64,000 nt of DNA from Dyadobacter sp. 3J3 (GTDB lineage: Bacteria; Bacteroidota; Bacteroidia; Cytophagales; Spirosomataceae), in the NCBI RefSeq assembly GCF_009801115.1, contig NZ_VTOL01000006.1, positions 395,017 through 459,016 on the forward strand, read 5' to 3'. The position numbers were made by a program, and so were the translations under genes. Position 1 is the first letter of the stretch. Each line of letters opens with the position of its first letter. The notes under the pieces are model-generated. The model worked only from the letters and a program-made list of their open reading frames with translations. It had not been told where the DNA came from and did not search any database. Below are positions 55,257 through 63,984 of the stretch, in pieces.

Positions 55257-56237
55257 ATGAATCTGAATGTTGACAAACCACAAACTTTTATTGAGTTTTT
55301 GCCAATCAGTATTTTTGGCGCTGTAATGGGATTATGTGGCTTGTGCTTTTCATGGAGACTTGCGCAAAAAATGTGGGGTCTTGGTTATTTGACTGCTGAA
55401 TTAATTGGCTTTCTGGCCATAGGATGTTTCATTGCGCTCACATGCGCCTATGTTGCTAAAATTGTAACTTATCCGTCGGCAGTAAAAAAGGAGTTTTCAA
55501 ATAGCGTATCCGTATGTTTTTTTGCAACTTTTATTGTGTCACTGCTTCTGATGCCGGGAATTTTACTCCCTTATTTCCGTCAGTTAGCTACGGGAGTATG
55601 GACTTTGGGAACAATTCTGATGTTTTTATTTGCGTGGTATGTCCTTCGGAAATGGATTGACAACCAGCAGAAACCCGAAGATGCTTTACCTATATGGGTA
55701 CTTCCTGTTGTCGGGACACTTGATGTTCCTATTGTCGGTTTGAACTTACAGAACGATGGAATACGTGAAATATGTTTGTTGTTTTTTGGAATTGGATTGG
55801 TTTTCACATTTATCTTACTTCCAGTTGTTTTTTCCAGAATCTTGTTTCAAAAACCTATACCGATATCCATTCAACCAACATTGCTTATTTTGACCGGGCC
55901 GCTGTCTCTGGCATTTTCATGTTACGAAAGACTTACTGGTACACAGGATATTGCTGCAAGTGTATTCTTTTATTTTAATATTTTTTTACTTTTATTATTG
56001 GGAAGTAAAATATTTTTGATCCCTAAAACATGTCCCTTTCAGGTTTCCTGGTGGTCTGTCAGCTTTCCACTTGTTGCAATCACTATTGCAGCATTTCATT
56101 ACGCTGAGCATCAGCCGGATTTAATTCATCAGGGAATTGCAGGTATATTATTGGTATTATCTACGTTAATCATTACTTACCTTTTTGCTCAAACCTTATA
56201 CCTTATTGTCATTGGTAAGTTTGTACCAGTAGAATAG
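55257..56237 (+). CDS. SLAC1/TehA-family anion channel or transporter
   Basis: A 326-residue integral membrane protein with about 10 helices in the SLAC1/TehA arrangement. Family blocks are FGAVMGLCGLCFSWRLA, SNSVSVCFFATFIVSLLL and LPIWVLPVVGTLDVPIVGL. In E. coli TehA overexpression gives tellurite resistance, while plant SLAC1 is an anion channel; the physiological substrate of bacterial members is uncertain. It should sit in the inner membrane. Together with the co-transcribed DUF1348 gene it is predicted to be under sigma-54 control. Confidence 0.87.
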   Translation: MNLNVDKPQTFIEFLPISIFGAVMGLCGLCFSWRLAQKMWGLGYLTAELIGFLAIGCFIALTCAYVAKIVTYPSAVKKEFSNSVSVCFFATFIVSLLLMPGILLPYFRQLATGVWTLGTILMFLFAWYVLRKWIDNQQKPEDALPIWVLPVVGTLDVPIVGLNLQNDGIREICLLFFGIGLVFTFILLPVVFSRILFQKPIPISIQPTLLILTGPLSLAFSCYERLTGTQDIAASVFFYFNIFLLLLLGSKIFLIPKTCPFQVSWWSVSFPLVAITIAAFHYAEHQPDLIHQGIAGILLVLSTLIITYLFAQTLYLIVIGKFVPVE

Positions 56238-56391
56238 ATTGTTACCGCTGCAAATCCTGAATCCAAAGTCTGATTTTCGAAAAGTAAAACAATTTTTAGT
56301 GTAACAGAGCGCAAGGGTATCTTCGGTTTTATTATGGAAGAGATCAGTTTATAATTTGCCGGCAGCTAGCGGAATATAAACTTTGATATAA

Positions 56392-56479
56392 TAAAAAATG
56401 AAATCCCGCTATTTTTAATTCTTTGAAATTTGTGTAGTGATCTAATAATGAGTTAGTTGCTAGTTGGCATTCTATTTTA
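56392..56479 (+). promoter_or_regulatory. Degenerate copy of the promoter unit before the haem/P460 gene
   Basis: TAAAAAATGAAATCCCGCTA at 56392-56411 matches 15 of 20 positions of the reference element. TGGCATTCTATTTTA at 56465-56479 starts 53 bases later. The -24 box is good and the -12 box poor; the spacing supports the call. Confidence 0.42.
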
Positions 56480-56560
56480 ATGATCTTACATTCGTTTAGT
56501 AATTACACTTTGATAAGAGTTTTTTTCCAAGTCATTGTATTCACGAAAATACTGAGTGAT

Positions 56561-57541
56561 ATGAAATTTTTTAGCCAAAATCAGATAAAAAAAATTGCAG
56601 TGATTTTAATTAGCAGCTGGTTTGTTGTTTACAGTCTGATGCAGTTTAGTGCTCCCACGATATCTGACCCGATTGCTACCGGTGAGTTCAAAGGTCCAAT
56701 GGAAGTAAAGCGTATTTTTGAACGAGCCTGTTACGATTGTCATTCGAATGAAACCAAGCTTCAATGGTTCGATAAGATTGCGCCGTTTTCTTATATGGTT
56801 TCAGCAGACATTCATGAAGCAAGAAAACGGTATAATTTTTCCACCTGGGATACTATTGCTCCTGCGGATCAGGAAGTGAAGTTGTGGTATATGGTCAATA
56901 TGATTGAGGCAGGAAAGATGCCGCTGCCAAAATATGCATTGCTTCATCCAAAAGCCAAAGTTACCGAGAAGGAACTGCTGATACTGAAAAGTTATGTGAC
57001 CGGGCTTTCCACCCGTAACCATTCGCCGGGAGACACCATGAAAATCAAAGTTGCGAAGGTGTCGTTTCAGGAAAGAAAAAAAATAAATCACAACATGGTT
57101 CCGACATCAATAAATGGTATCAGCTATTTTGAAGATTACAAAAACTGGAAGGTTATTGCCAGTACTAATCGCATTGACAATGGCACCATGAGGCTGGTTT
57201 ACGGGAATGATATAACAGTGGATGCAATACGGGCAAATAGAATTAATCCCTGGCCGGACGGAGCTATTATTGTTAAAGTTGTATGGAATGTGCAACCTGA
57301 GGACAAAGATGGAAATGTCAGTCCTGGAAATTTTAATAATATTCAGGTCATGGTAAAAGACCATAAAAAGTTTAGCCAGACAGAAGGCTGGGGTTTTGCA
57401 AGGTTTAGTGGCTTGGATCTCAAACCCTATGGTGATCATGTTTCGTTTGCGACTGCTTGTATAGATTGCCACAGGCTGGTCACCAACAATGGTTTTGTTT
57501 TTGATGTACCCACGCAAAAAACCGATTTAGTAATCAAATGA
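56561..57541 (+). CDS. Membrane-anchored haem-binding domain-cytochrome P460 fusion
   Basis: The start at 56561 (MKFFSQNQIKKIAVILISSW) gives an N-terminal membrane anchor or signal; the longer frame from 56480 is less likely. Residues about 40-160 form a Haem_bd-type domain with the c-type haem motif CYDCH. Residues about 165-325 resemble cytochrome P460 (GISYFEDYKNWKVIASTNR; GWGFARFSGLDLKPY). A second haem motif, CIDCH, is near the end. Two covalent haems are therefore expected, facing the periplasm. P460 proteins elsewhere oxidise hydroxylamine or handle NO; that role is only suggested here. The lipoprotein gene overlaps its stop by four bases. Confidence 0.85.
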   Translation: MKFFSQNQIKKIAVILISSWFVVYSLMQFSAPTISDPIATGEFKGPMEVKRIFERACYDCHSNETKLQWFDKIAPFSYMVSADIHEARKRYNFSTWDTIAPADQEVKLWYMVNMIEAGKMPLPKYALLHPKAKVTEKELLILKSYVTGLSTRNHSPGDTMKIKVAKVSFQERKKINHNMVPTSINGISYFEDYKNWKVIASTNRIDNGTMRLVYGNDITVDAIRANRINPWPDGAIIVKVVWNVQPEDKDGNVSPGNFNNIQVMVKDHKKFSQTEGWGFARFSGLDLKPYGDHVSFATACIDCHRLVTNNGFVFDVPTQKTDLVIK

Positions 57542-58008
57542 TCGCTATTATGAGAACGAGAATTTATATGTCTTTTTTGTCGTGTTTTACAATTTGGGGA
57601 TGTACAGAATCTTCCAAGTTAAAACTAGCGCCTCAAACTATTTTTGAAAAAGAGAATTTGCAGGTGATTATGTCTGGTTTTAACAAAAGAAAAAATACGA
57701 GTACGATACTTTATGGTAATTCAATCGGGGGAAATTTCGGAGCAAATAAGATAAAATCGCTCGTGCCTGGCCAGATTTTCAAACTTGTGACCTGGGGTCA
57801 AAAGCCTAATCCGTATTGGTTCGGAGGAAATATAAATGATGGCATTCTGACCATTGAGACAGTAAAAATATCAGGTGAAGAAAATGGCTATGTTTTCACT
57901 GAATACCTTGCAAAAAACAATAAAGGTGACATTATCCATAAAAATAACGCCGAGCGTTTGGCAACGATTAAACTGATCTCCGATCGCAAGCCGTCTGCGT
58001 TTCCCTGA
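57538..58008 (+). CDS. Putative lipoprotein co-translated with the haem/P460 protein
   Basis: A 156-residue protein I do not recognise. The N-terminus MRTRIYMSFLSCFTIWGC ends in a possible lipobox Cys followed by TESS, so it may be lipid-anchored in the periplasm. The rest is soluble, with YGNSIGGNFGANKIKSLVPG and ITVTWGQ-like strands. The ATG overlaps the haem/P460 stop (ATGA), so the two are translationally coupled and may form a complex. Function unknown; an electron-transfer or assembly partner is a guess from context. Confidence 0.72.
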   Translation: MIAIMRTRIYMSFLSCFTIWGCTESSKLKLAPQTIFEKENLQVIMSGFNKRKNTSTILYGNSIGGNFGANKIKSLVPGQIFKLVTWGQKPNPYWFGGNINDGILTIETVKISGEENGYVFTEYLAKNNKGDIIHKNNAERLATIKLISDRKPSAFP

Positions 58009-58261
58009 TTCTTGATTTAAGTTGGGGGTGTGTAAGGGTTTATGCTAAACTATTTTTGAAATACATGAGAAATTCAACGGCCATTTTGAACCTGGATAAG
58101 TTTGGAAGCAGCAAAAAATAAAGATCCAACTTCAAGTAAGGACCACCGGTTTTTTATGCCATTTTTTAAATGTAATGACATGTTTATCTGAATTACAGAT
58201 GTGTATTGTATTGAATTGTTTTCTTAATATTTTGAATATATACTTTTAAATTGAACATCAT

Positions 58262-59056
58262 ATGAAAACTGAATTTTTAAAATGTAAAGTAAATTATAGG
58301 TTAATTGCTAATGCAATTCTTTTTTGCACATTATTTTTTGGCAAAATTCAGGCTCAGAATCAGCCTGTAAAAAATGTTGTGATCGTACATGGGGCATTCG
58401 CAGATGGGTCGGGGTGGAGGAAAGTTTTTGATATTCTTTATAAAAAAGGGTATAACGTCACGGTTGTTCAAAATCCATGCAGTACACTCCAAGCCGATGT
58501 GGACGCAACCAATCTTGCTTTGGACAAACAAGATGGATCGACAATTTTGGTTGGTCATTCATGGGCGGGTACAGTTATTACCCAGGCAGGGGTCCATCCG
58601 AAGGTTGTTGGGTTAGTTTACGTTTCTGGTTTTATGCCTGATAAGGGAGAAAATACGATAACCCTGGCAACAAGTTTGCCGGCCTCGCCAGAGAGTGGGC
58701 TAATGGCACCTGATGCAAAAGGTTATAGCTACTATGACAAAGATAAATTTCATGCTGGCTTTGCCGCTGATTTGAGCAAAGCAGAAGCTGATTTTATGTA
58801 CGCATCGCAGGGATCATTTATTGGCGCATCATTTGGCACTCCTGTCACGGAAGCAGCATGGCGGGACAAGCCGAGTTATGCCGTTATCCCAACGGAGGAT
58901 AAAAGTATAAATCCGGACATTCTGAGAAACATGGCCAAACGTGCAGGTAGCGTCGTTACAGAAGTGAAAGGCAGCAGTCACGTTTCATTTATGTCACATC
59001 CTGACGTTGTAGCCGGAGTGATTATGACGGCATCCATGAAGCCTGTAGTAAAATAA
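58262..59056 (+). CDS. Secreted alpha/beta hydrolase (salicylate-esterase/RsbQ-like small-molecule type)
   Basis: A 264-residue exported hydrolase. The signal segment is LIANAILFCTLFFGKIQAQ. The mature enzyme begins NVVIVHGAFADGSGWRKVF, the oxyanion motif of this alpha/beta hydrolase group. The nucleophile elbow is VGHSWAGTVI. PSYAVIPTEDKSINPD supplies the acid region and GSSHVSFMSHPD the His. The triad is intact. Related enzymes hydrolyse plant or aromatic esters, or simply act on unknown esters. No copy of the regulon element is evident upstream. Confidence 0.87.
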   Translation: MKTEFLKCKVNYRLIANAILFCTLFFGKIQAQNQPVKNVVIVHGAFADGSGWRKVFDILYKKGYNVTVVQNPCSTLQADVDATNLALDKQDGSTILVGHSWAGTVITQAGVHPKVVGLVYVSGFMPDKGENTITLATSLPASPESGLMAPDAKGYSYYDKDKFHAGFAADLSKAEADFMYASQGSFIGASFGTPVTEAAWRDKPSYAVIPTEDKSINPDILRNMAKRAGSVVTEVKGSSHVSFMSHPDVVAGVIMTASMKPVVK

Positions 59057-59141
59057 TGACAGATTAAATTATTACGTATGTTTAGATACGTTAATTTAAT
59101 ATACACATAGCTCGGGATTATAAAAGCCTTTGTTATTATTT

Positions 59142-59178
59142 AAACACATCCGGAGTGAATATATTCCGGATGTGTTTT
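59142..59178 (+). terminator. Rho-independent terminator
   Basis: AAACACATCCGGA (59142-59154) pairs perfectly with TCCGGATGTGTTT (59165-59177), and TTTT follows. It lies 85 bases after the hydrolase stop and could also serve the convergent aldolase. Confidence 0.7.
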
Positions 59179-59243
59179 GCTGTCAGCTTGTTGATGATTA
59201 AAGGTGGTGAACCCAATAGATAGTTATTGGAATATTTATACCG

Positions 59244-60245
59244 TCAATACTTACCGCAAACAGCTCTACTATTTTGTGCTGCATAATATACCAAAAGATC
59301 CTGCGCAGTTTTAAGGTTTTCATCCATCCCATTCCAAGCTTCAAGCGCAGGTTGTTGTATTGCTCTGGAAAATGAGAACGTGAGCTTCCAGGGTATTTTA
59401 TTCCCGGATTTGATATGCATAAGATTTAATCTTTGTGAAGCGAGGTCAGGCGATTGTCCGCCCGATAAAAAAGATATTCCCGGTACAGTTGCCGGGACGG
59501 TTTGCAATAAACAGTTTATTGTTGCTTCTGCCACTGCTTCCAAAGAATCCTGTATGGGGGCATTCAGGCCTGGAAGAACCATATTAGGTTTAAGGATCAA
59601 ATTTGAAAAATCAACATTATGCTCATACAATTTATCGAAAAGGGTGTGCAAAGTTTCGATAGTAATCTGCTCACATTTTTGCATGGAATGATTTCCGTCC
59701 ATAAGAACCTCTGGTTCAACAATGGGAACTATGCCGGCCTTTTGACATGCTGCTGCATATCTTGATAATATAAAAGCGTTTGAGGCTATGCAGGTTTTTG
59801 TCGGAAGGTTTTGTCCAATTGTAATAACAGCACGCCATTTGGCAAAGCGGGCACCCTTTTCGTAATAGTCTTCCAGTCTTTCATTTATCCCATCGAGGCC
59901 TTCGGTTATTTTTTCATCTGGAAACCCGATCATATCAATAGCACCCTGATCAACTTTAATTCCAGGAATAATACCTTTTTGGTATAAAATTTCAGTAAAA
60001 AATTCACCATCCGGTGTGCTTTGGGTAATGGTTTCATCCGCAAGTATGGCGCCGCTGATACTGTTTTCCAGGCAGGGTGTTGTGACGATCAGCTCCCTGT
60101 ATTTTCGGCGGTACTCTACCGTCTGCGGTATGTTTAGCACCGCAAACCGTCTATTGCAGGTTGCTATACTTTCGTCCATGGCTAGCAGGCCTTTGCCAGG
60201 TGTTAGCAAAAGACTAACCGTTTCTTTTAATGTCATATCTTTCAT
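59244..60245 (-). CDS. Fructose-bisphosphate aldolase, class I
   Basis: A 333-residue class I aldolase. GKGLLAMDESIATCNRRF near the N-terminus and GIKVDQGAIDM fit the family. LILKPNMVLPG holds the Schiff-base Lys (Lys219 by my count), and VPGISFLSGGQSPDLAS binds phosphate near the C-terminus. It cleaves fructose 1,6-bisphosphate to two triose phosphates in the cytoplasm without a metal. It is transcribed alone. A class I enzyme is metal-independent and resists oxidative loss of iron or zinc, which fits a stress cluster, but it may simply be housekeeping. Confidence 0.92.
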   Translation of the reverse strand: MKDMTLKETVSLLLTPGKGLLAMDESIATCNRRFAVLNIPQTVEYRRKYRELIVTTPCLENSISGAILADETITQSTPDGEFFTEILYQKGIIPGIKVDQGAIDMIGFPDEKITEGLDGINERLEDYYEKGARFAKWRAVITIGQNLPTKTCIASNAFILSRYAAACQKAGIVPIVEPEVLMDGNHSMQKCEQITIETLHTLFDKLYEHNVDFSNLILKPNMVLPGLNAPIQDSLEAVAEATINCLLQTVPATVPGISFLSGGQSPDLASQRLNLMHIKSGNKIPWKLTFSFSRAIQQPALEAWNGMDENLKTAQDLLVYYAAQNSRAVCGKY

Positions 60246-60666
60246 ATTTATACTTTGATATGTTTGAATGTTTCTTTCTCTTGTAATTCAAAAATCTAAC
60301 CATATGGTAAGTTGCTGAATATTAGTTTAATATAAAATAAATTGAAGGCCTTTATTATCGATATTTGACTATTTAATATTCCGGGTACGAAATGGCACCA
60401 CAACTTAGGTCACCCGTATGCCCATGACAAGTGACAGTGGCTATCGTACTGCAGATTTATGAGGCGTACTCTGTTATTATTGTTATTTCGACTTCCAAGA
60501 GTAAAATCGTGAAATAACACTATGGAGAAAAGAACGCTCAATATATAATAATCTCACTTTCAGTATGTTAAATAGTGGCTCAATACTTTAAGTATTAATA
60601 CTGATTAGGGTTGTCATTCTGGCAAAGGAATCATTAATCTTTTATACCTTATAATAATACTGTGTT
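60246..60666. other. Divergent intergenic region
   Basis: No gene is seen. TGGCTATCGTACTGC at 60438-60452 has acceptable -24 and -12 boxes, but the region 53-54 bases upstream matches the shared element poorly. A sigma-54 promoter for the MBL gene at 60667 is therefore only a weak possibility. Confidence 0.3.
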
Positions 60667-61623
60667 ATGAGCAATTATAGAAATGTTAGTATTAACCGAC
60701 GAGAATTTTTATACTTAGGGGCTTTGGCAGCATCTGGTTTTTTGATGAAACCGGAATTAGCAATTTCACAAAATGAAAGTTTGGTTGTAACACTAACCCG
60801 CGCCGCCTCGACAGCAAAAATTAATGTAACAAATCTTCGTGGTAACATAAGCGTACTCGAGGGATCTGGGGGCAATGTCGCAGTATTGAACAAGGAAGGA
60901 GGGAAGTTGATGGTTGATGCGGGCATTGGTGTATCAAGAAAAAATATGCTCGTTGCACTGGATTCTATCAGCACAGCGCCAATCGAATACCTCATCAATA
61001 GCCACTGGCATTTCGATCACTCAGGGGGAAATGAGTGGGTTCAGAAAGAAGGCGCAATAATTATCGCGCATGAAAATACGAAAAAGCATTTAATGGAAAC
61101 AATCAGGGTTGACGATCTGGATTACACGTTTTCTCCTGCCCCGGCAGAAGCATTGCCTTCCATTGTTTTTAAAGAAAAACATAAACATGATTTTTATGGC
61201 GAGCAGATAGAAATTGAAAAATATGTGCCAGCACATACGGATAGCGACGTTTCAATATATTTTCCGGAATCTGATATTCTTCATGTTGCGGATACCTTCT
61301 GTAATAATTATTATCCCTTTGTTGATTATACAACCGGTGGTAGTATTTATGGAATGATTGACGCCGCAAAACGTAATATTGATAGAACGACCAGCGAAAC
61401 AATAGTAATCCCCGGCCATGGTTCAATCGGATCGAAAGTGGAACTCGTTCAATTTCATGAGATGCTTGTTGTATTATGCGAAAGAATTGGAAAGTTAAAA
61501 AAGCAAGGTAAAACATTAAAAGAAGTCATGGATGCCAAACCTACCGCTTCTCACGATCAAAAATGGGGTGCGAGTCTCGTTGATGGCAATACCTTTACGT
61601 ACCTTGTTTATAAAGGACTTTAA
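60667..61623 (+). CDS. Tat-signal metallo-beta-lactamase-fold hydrolase, second paralogue
   Basis: A 318-residue paralogue of the protein at 42607, aligning end to end without gaps by eye at about 60% identity. INRREFLYLGALAASGF is a twin-arginine-type signal. Zinc ligands are intact: HWHFDH, His in PAHTDSDVS, Asp in HVADTFCN and His in IPGHGSIG. The substrate is unknown. Its presence 17 kb away from the first copy suggests duplication within the same stress-type region. Upstream regulation is unclear. Confidence 0.87.
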   Translation: MSNYRNVSINRREFLYLGALAASGFLMKPELAISQNESLVVTLTRAASTAKINVTNLRGNISVLEGSGGNVAVLNKEGGKLMVDAGIGVSRKNMLVALDSISTAPIEYLINSHWHFDHSGGNEWVQKEGAIIIAHENTKKHLMETIRVDDLDYTFSPAPAEALPSIVFKEKHKHDFYGEQIEIEKYVPAHTDSDVSIYFPESDILHVADTFCNNYYPFVDYTTGGSIYGMIDAAKRNIDRTTSETIVIPGHGSIGSKVELVQFHEMLVVLCERIGKLKKQGKTLKEVMDAKPTASHDQKWGASLVDGNTFTYLVYKGL

Positions 61624-61652
61624 TAAGGAAGATTTTGGGTTTACTATGCCTG

Positions 61653-61829
61653 TTATTTACTTTCTGTTTTTGTAGCAAGGTTTTTAGCTTGTAGTGCAGC
61701 GGCCTTTTGTTTTTCCCTTTCCTCGGCTTCTTCCAAAACACGGTCCCATAGCCAATCACCACACTCATCGCCTCTAAAAGGAAAGTTTTCGTTTAAAATT
61801 AAGTCCGGTTTATCGCTTGGCTTTTCCAT
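61653..61829 (-). CDS. Small acidic/lysine-rich protein, 58 aa
   Basis: A complete 58-codon frame reads on the minus strand from the ATG at 61829. The protein has LNENFPFRGDECGDWLWDRV in its first half and a charged helix, EEAEEREKQKAAALQAKN, in its second. The compact Trp/Cys-containing motif followed by a helix looks like a real protein rather than chance. I do not recognise it. It converges on the MBL gene; no partner is adjacent. Confidence 0.55.
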   Translation of the reverse strand: MEKPSDKPDLILNENFPFRGDECGDWLWDRVLEEAEEREKQKAAALQAKNLATKTESK

Positions 61830-62078
61830 GACAGTAATGTTTTCAGTTGTTTAATTAACATTGATTTTTTGTTCAGATGACTGTCTAATAAACAAAGTAG
61901 GAATGTATTCAGTTCTATTTGTCCAAAACTAAAACCGCTATACAAAAATGTTCCTTTATGAAATTATTCTTTTTTAATATCAAATGATTGTAATGATTTA
62001 AGTGCACTAATATTGCCTGTGAGGGATAGGAAGGGATTGATTTTGAATAAAAAGATAACAACCATTTAAATTTTGGAA

Positions 62079-62870
62079 ATGAATATGAATACAACAGGAC
62101 AAAATCCAACCGCTACTTACCTGGGTGGCCCAACGGTAATCCTGGAACTGGGAGGGCTTAGGATAATTACTGACCCCACACTGGATCCGAAAGGGGCAGC
62201 ATTTAAAATTAGTGATGACACTACCGAAACGAAACTGGATGGGCCTGCGATAGATGACATAGGCAAAATTGATCTGGTTCTATTAAGTCATGATCAACAT
62301 CCGGATAACCTGGATAAGTTAGGAAGGGAATTACTTTTGAAGGTTGGTAATACAATAACTACTAAAAGTGGAGCACAAAGGTTAATGAACAACACCCTTG
62401 GTTTAGCTCCCTGGGAACATATTGATATTCCCGCTCCTGACGGAAGTCTAATTACCATTATTGCTACGCCGGCGCGGCACGGGCCAGCCGGTAGCGAACA
62501 TATAACGGGTGAGGTTATCGGTTTTTTAATCCAGGTTATCGGAGAAATTTCTTATGAAATTTATATCACAGGAGATACCGTGTTTTATGAGGGTATAAAA
62601 CTGGTTGCTGAGCGATTCAAGCCTGGATATGTATTCATTTTTGCCGGTGCAGCCAGGCCAAGAGGGCCATTTAATGTTACAATGAGCAGTAATGATGCAA
62701 TCGACACCGCCTTTGCATTTCCTTTGGCGCGAATAATTCCATTGCATCATGAAGGCTGGTCCCATTACACAGAAAACGGTGATGTCCTTTCTGAGGCTTT
62801 TTCTGTTTTGGGAATTAGTGAACGGTTGATCCTTCTGAAAAAAGGCGAGAAAACCATAATGCCAATATAA
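62079..62870 (+). CDS. UlaG-like metallo-beta-lactamase-fold hydrolase
   Basis: I start at the ATG at 62079 (MNMNTTGQ) rather than the in-frame TTG at 62073. The 263-residue protein is a cytoplasmic MBL-fold enzyme of the UlaG/lactamase_B_2 type. TYLGGPTVILELGGLRIITDP is the first strand pair and LLSHDQHPDNLD the HxxxHxDN-like metal site. ATPARHGP, ITGDTVFYEG and LHHEGWSHY supply further ligands. It is unrelated in detail to the two Tat-type MBL paralogues. A cupin gene follows after 44 bases and probably shares the transcript. Substrate unknown. Confidence 0.84.
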   Translation: MNMNTTGQNPTATYLGGPTVILELGGLRIITDPTLDPKGAAFKISDDTTETKLDGPAIDDIGKIDLVLLSHDQHPDNLDKLGRELLLKVGNTITTKSGAQRLMNNTLGLAPWEHIDIPAPDGSLITIIATPARHGPAGSEHITGEVIGFLIQVIGEISYEIYITGDTVFYEGIKLVAERFKPGYVFIFAGAARPRGPFNVTMSSNDAIDTAFAFPLARIIPLHHEGWSHYTENGDVLSEAFSVLGISERLILLKKGEKTIMPI

Positions 62871-62914
62871 AGTTGTGTCGGTAAAATTCGAATTGAATTA
62901 AACAGATAAAAAAG

Positions 62915-63370
62915 ATGAAGAAGAAATTTTGGTTGTTCGGAACAAATTTAACCATCGTTGTCGACGAAATTGAAACAGATGGTAAATATGACCTGATCGA
63001 TGGAATAGTACCAGCCTGCGTAGAAACGCCGCTGCACTTACATACTAAGTATTCCGAAGCCATTTATGTTTTGGAAGGAGAATTAACGGTTTACCTTGAA
63101 AATCGGACATTAGTTCTAAAACCTGGTGACAGCGTTTTCATACCAAGAGGTGCTCAACATGTGGTGGCTGCTTCGGGCGCGACAAACGCCAGAGCTTTAA
63201 CAGTCGCATCTCCAAGTGGATTTGCAGAGCTGATACGCCAGGTGGGAACACTTAACGAACCTGACATTGACGATCCAAAAATAAACGATATGCTACTTTT
63301 TTTAAAAGTGTCGGAAAAAATAGGTGATGTAATTATTGGGTCGCCTGGTAGCAGGCCAATGGTTTTATAA
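62915..63370 (+). CDS. Cupin-domain protein
   Basis: A 151-residue single-domain cupin. The first motif is ETPLHLHTKYSEAIYVLEGELTVYLEN, and the second is PGDSVFIPRGAQHVVAASG. Metal ligands His-His-Glu-His are all visible (HLH, E in SEAIY, H in QHV). It may be an isomerase, a dioxygenase or a sensor; nothing here distinguishes these. It follows the UlaG-like gene closely in the same direction. Confidence 0.85.
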   Translation: MKKKFWLFGTNLTIVVDEIETDGKYDLIDGIVPACVETPLHLHTKYSEAIYVLEGELTVYLENRTLVLKPGDSVFIPRGAQHVVAASGATNARALTVASPSGFAELIRQVGTLNEPDIDDPKINDMLLFLKVSEKIGDVIIGSPGSRPMVL

Positions 63371-63615
63371 GGGCAGATCCTGGAAAATTTTGAAGGCCGA
63401 AAGGCATAACGAAAGGTTGGATTGAAAAAAGGCTAAGCTTGTAAACGCGCTAAATGTTGAATTTTCAGATTGATCTGAAATAAATTTTTTACAAAAACCT
63501 GTGATTTATGTAAGTTTTAATATCTCATATGTAAGAATGGCCACTATGGCAAAACCTACCTTTATAAGTCAGGTCTTCAATTAGAAAAAGACGGTTTAAA
63601 TACTATTTACTTATT

Positions 63616-63909
63616 ATGAAAATTGAAAAAGCTTTGTTCGGTATAATTGCGGCTGCCTCTCTTGGCCTTGCCGTTGGTATATTATTTGCCCCAGAAAAAG
63701 GGTCCCGCACACGCAGAAAGATTCGTGAGGATGGAACAGATTATATGGATGACAAGAAGGATGAGCTCTATCATTACACCAAAGATTTAAAAAGAAAAAT
63801 AGAACATATTCTTGAAAGTATGTCATCACATAGCTCAGACAGCACCCAAAATGATCATAAAGCGGAGGTTATTAACCTGAGTTCGATTAATAATTGGCAG
63901 GAAAAATAG
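63616..63909 (+). CDS. YtxH-like membrane protein
   Basis: A 97-residue protein with one N-terminal hydrophobic helix (LFGIIAAASLGLAVGILFAP) immediately followed by EKGSRTRRKIREDG, the hallmark of YtxH-type general-stress proteins. The rest is a charged helical tail. It should be anchored in the inner membrane with the tail in the cytoplasm. The family is linked to envelope or general stress in several bacteria, without a known activity. Confidence 0.82.
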   Translation: MKIEKALFGIIAAASLGLAVGILFAPEKGSRTRRKIREDGTDYMDDKKDELYHYTKDLKRKIEHILESMSSHSSDSTQNDHKAEVINLSSINNWQEK

Positions 63910-63984
63910 AGTTTAAAATTGGTAAGATTCTACATTCTTTGTATATTTAAGTATCTCACATTCAAATATATAACAGAAATAATC

